From the NCBI GenBank assembly GCA_946402595.1, contig CAMIWY010000126.1, positions 1 to 5,151 on the forward strand: a stretch of DNA of 5,151 bases. The letters are read 5' to 3'. Shown piece after piece: positions 4,821-5,151 of this stretch. The notes beneath the pieces were generated by a model. That model was given only the letters and a program-made list of their open reading frames with translations, had not been told where the DNA came from and searched no databases. Positions within the stretch are counted from its first letter, which is position 1; the number at the start of each line of letters is the position of its first letter. A program made the position numbers and the translations under genes. The DNA comes from an uncultured Clostridia bacterium (GTDB lineage: Bacteria; Bacillota; Clostridia; Peptostreptococcales; Anaerovoracaceae).

Positions 4821-5151
4821 CTAGAAACCAAGATTTTCTCCTACAAGTATAACATGTATCCTGTCCGGATGATGTGAGTACCTGGTGATAAGGAACTGGC
4901 AGCAGATGGTATCAGGCGACTTGCAGTTCATGCACGAGCCTGTCTTCGCGCACGGCGTATTCAGACCGAACCTCTGCGCATTGACCGGAGCCGCCACGTT
5001 GCGGGCCCTCTTCATCGCACCTTCAACATCATCACAGACCTTATTCATTCCGACAATCATGACTACCTTCTTCGGGCCCTGAGCAATAGCCGAAACCCTG
5101 TTGGCATTGCCGTCGATGTTTACAAGTATGCCGTCCTCGGTCATGGCATTG
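4821..5151 (-). CDS. LUD-domain (DUF162) protein, C-terminal part; cut by window edge
   Basis: The visible 109 codons are the C-terminal part of a minus-strand gene whose start lies beyond the right edge. The frame is open to the last base, and a Met at 5144 is internal: it sits where family members read NAxTEDGxLVNIDGxxNR. The following KKVVMIVGMNKV, RARNVAAPVNAQRF and RIHVILVGENLGF segments are typical of LUD (lactate utilisation, YkgG-like/DUF162) proteins. A cysteine cluster C-x5-C-x2-C-x6-C-C lies between 4899 and 4952 (CAKTGSCMNCKSPD and the CC after it), and could bind metal or an iron-sulfur centre. The family is linked to lactate oxidation complexes, but stand-alone members of this form have no firm function that I know. 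The gene ends 132 nt before the cystatin-like gene on the same strand. Confidence 0.88.
   Translation of the reverse strand, partial: NAMTEDGILVNIDGNANRVSAIAQGPKKVVMIVGMNKVCDDVEGAMKRARNVAAPVNAQRFGLNTPCAKTGSCMNCKSPDTICCQFLITRYSHHPDRIHVILVGENLGF

Overview
The window looks like ordinary chromosomal DNA of an anaerobic, moderately GC-rich member of the Bacillota, most likely the Clostridia. This placement is an inference. It rests on strong GGAGG-type ribosome binding sites before most genes, AT-rich promoter-like stretches, a LUD-family protein, a Gram-positive-style secreted protein, and hairpin repeats with a GGGACGGTCC core of a kind I recall from clostridial genomes. No rRNA, tRNA, CRISPR array, integrase or transposase gene is visible.

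Left end (1-397): most of this stretch would be left blank by a gene finder with a length cut-off. It appears to hold a minus-strand gene for a 31-residue single-helix membrane microprotein (106-201) behind a near-perfect Shine-Dalgarno. A candidate promoter, a GC-rich leader and a dyad containing a T-N11-A LysR box lie between it and the plus-strand LysR-type regulator gene (398-1270). Divergent gene pairs around such a dyad are the classic LysR arrangement, so the microprotein gene, or whatever follows it to the left of the window, is the predicted target.

Middle (1271-2264): two 31-bp hairpin repeats (1278-1308 and 2223-2253), best aligned in inverted orientation, bracket a two-gene minus-strand unit. 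The first gene encodes a 74-residue protein that looks like the N-terminal part of a DUF3990 (ADP-ribosyltransferase-like) protein. It overlaps by ATGA a complete HAD-family phosphatase of the Gph/PGP type.

Right part (2265-5151): three minus-strand genes follow, in transcription order from the right edge. They are the C-terminal end of a LUD-domain protein (cut by the window edge), a secreted protein with two tandem cystatin-like domains, and D-serine ammonia-lyase (dsdA). All five minus-strand genes from the LUD gene to the HAD gene point the same way with gaps of 132, 84, 74 and -4 nt. They could be read together, but I see no convincing promoter or intrinsic terminator that settles the operon limits. 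Functionally they do not form one obvious pathway. DsdA detoxifies or catabolises D-serine to pyruvate, LUD proteins are linked to lactate/redox metabolism, and HAD phosphatases act on small phosphate esters.

The most interesting items are the LysR-linked microprotein, the secreted tandem cystatin-like protein, and the repeat-bracketed truncated DUF3990/HAD pair.
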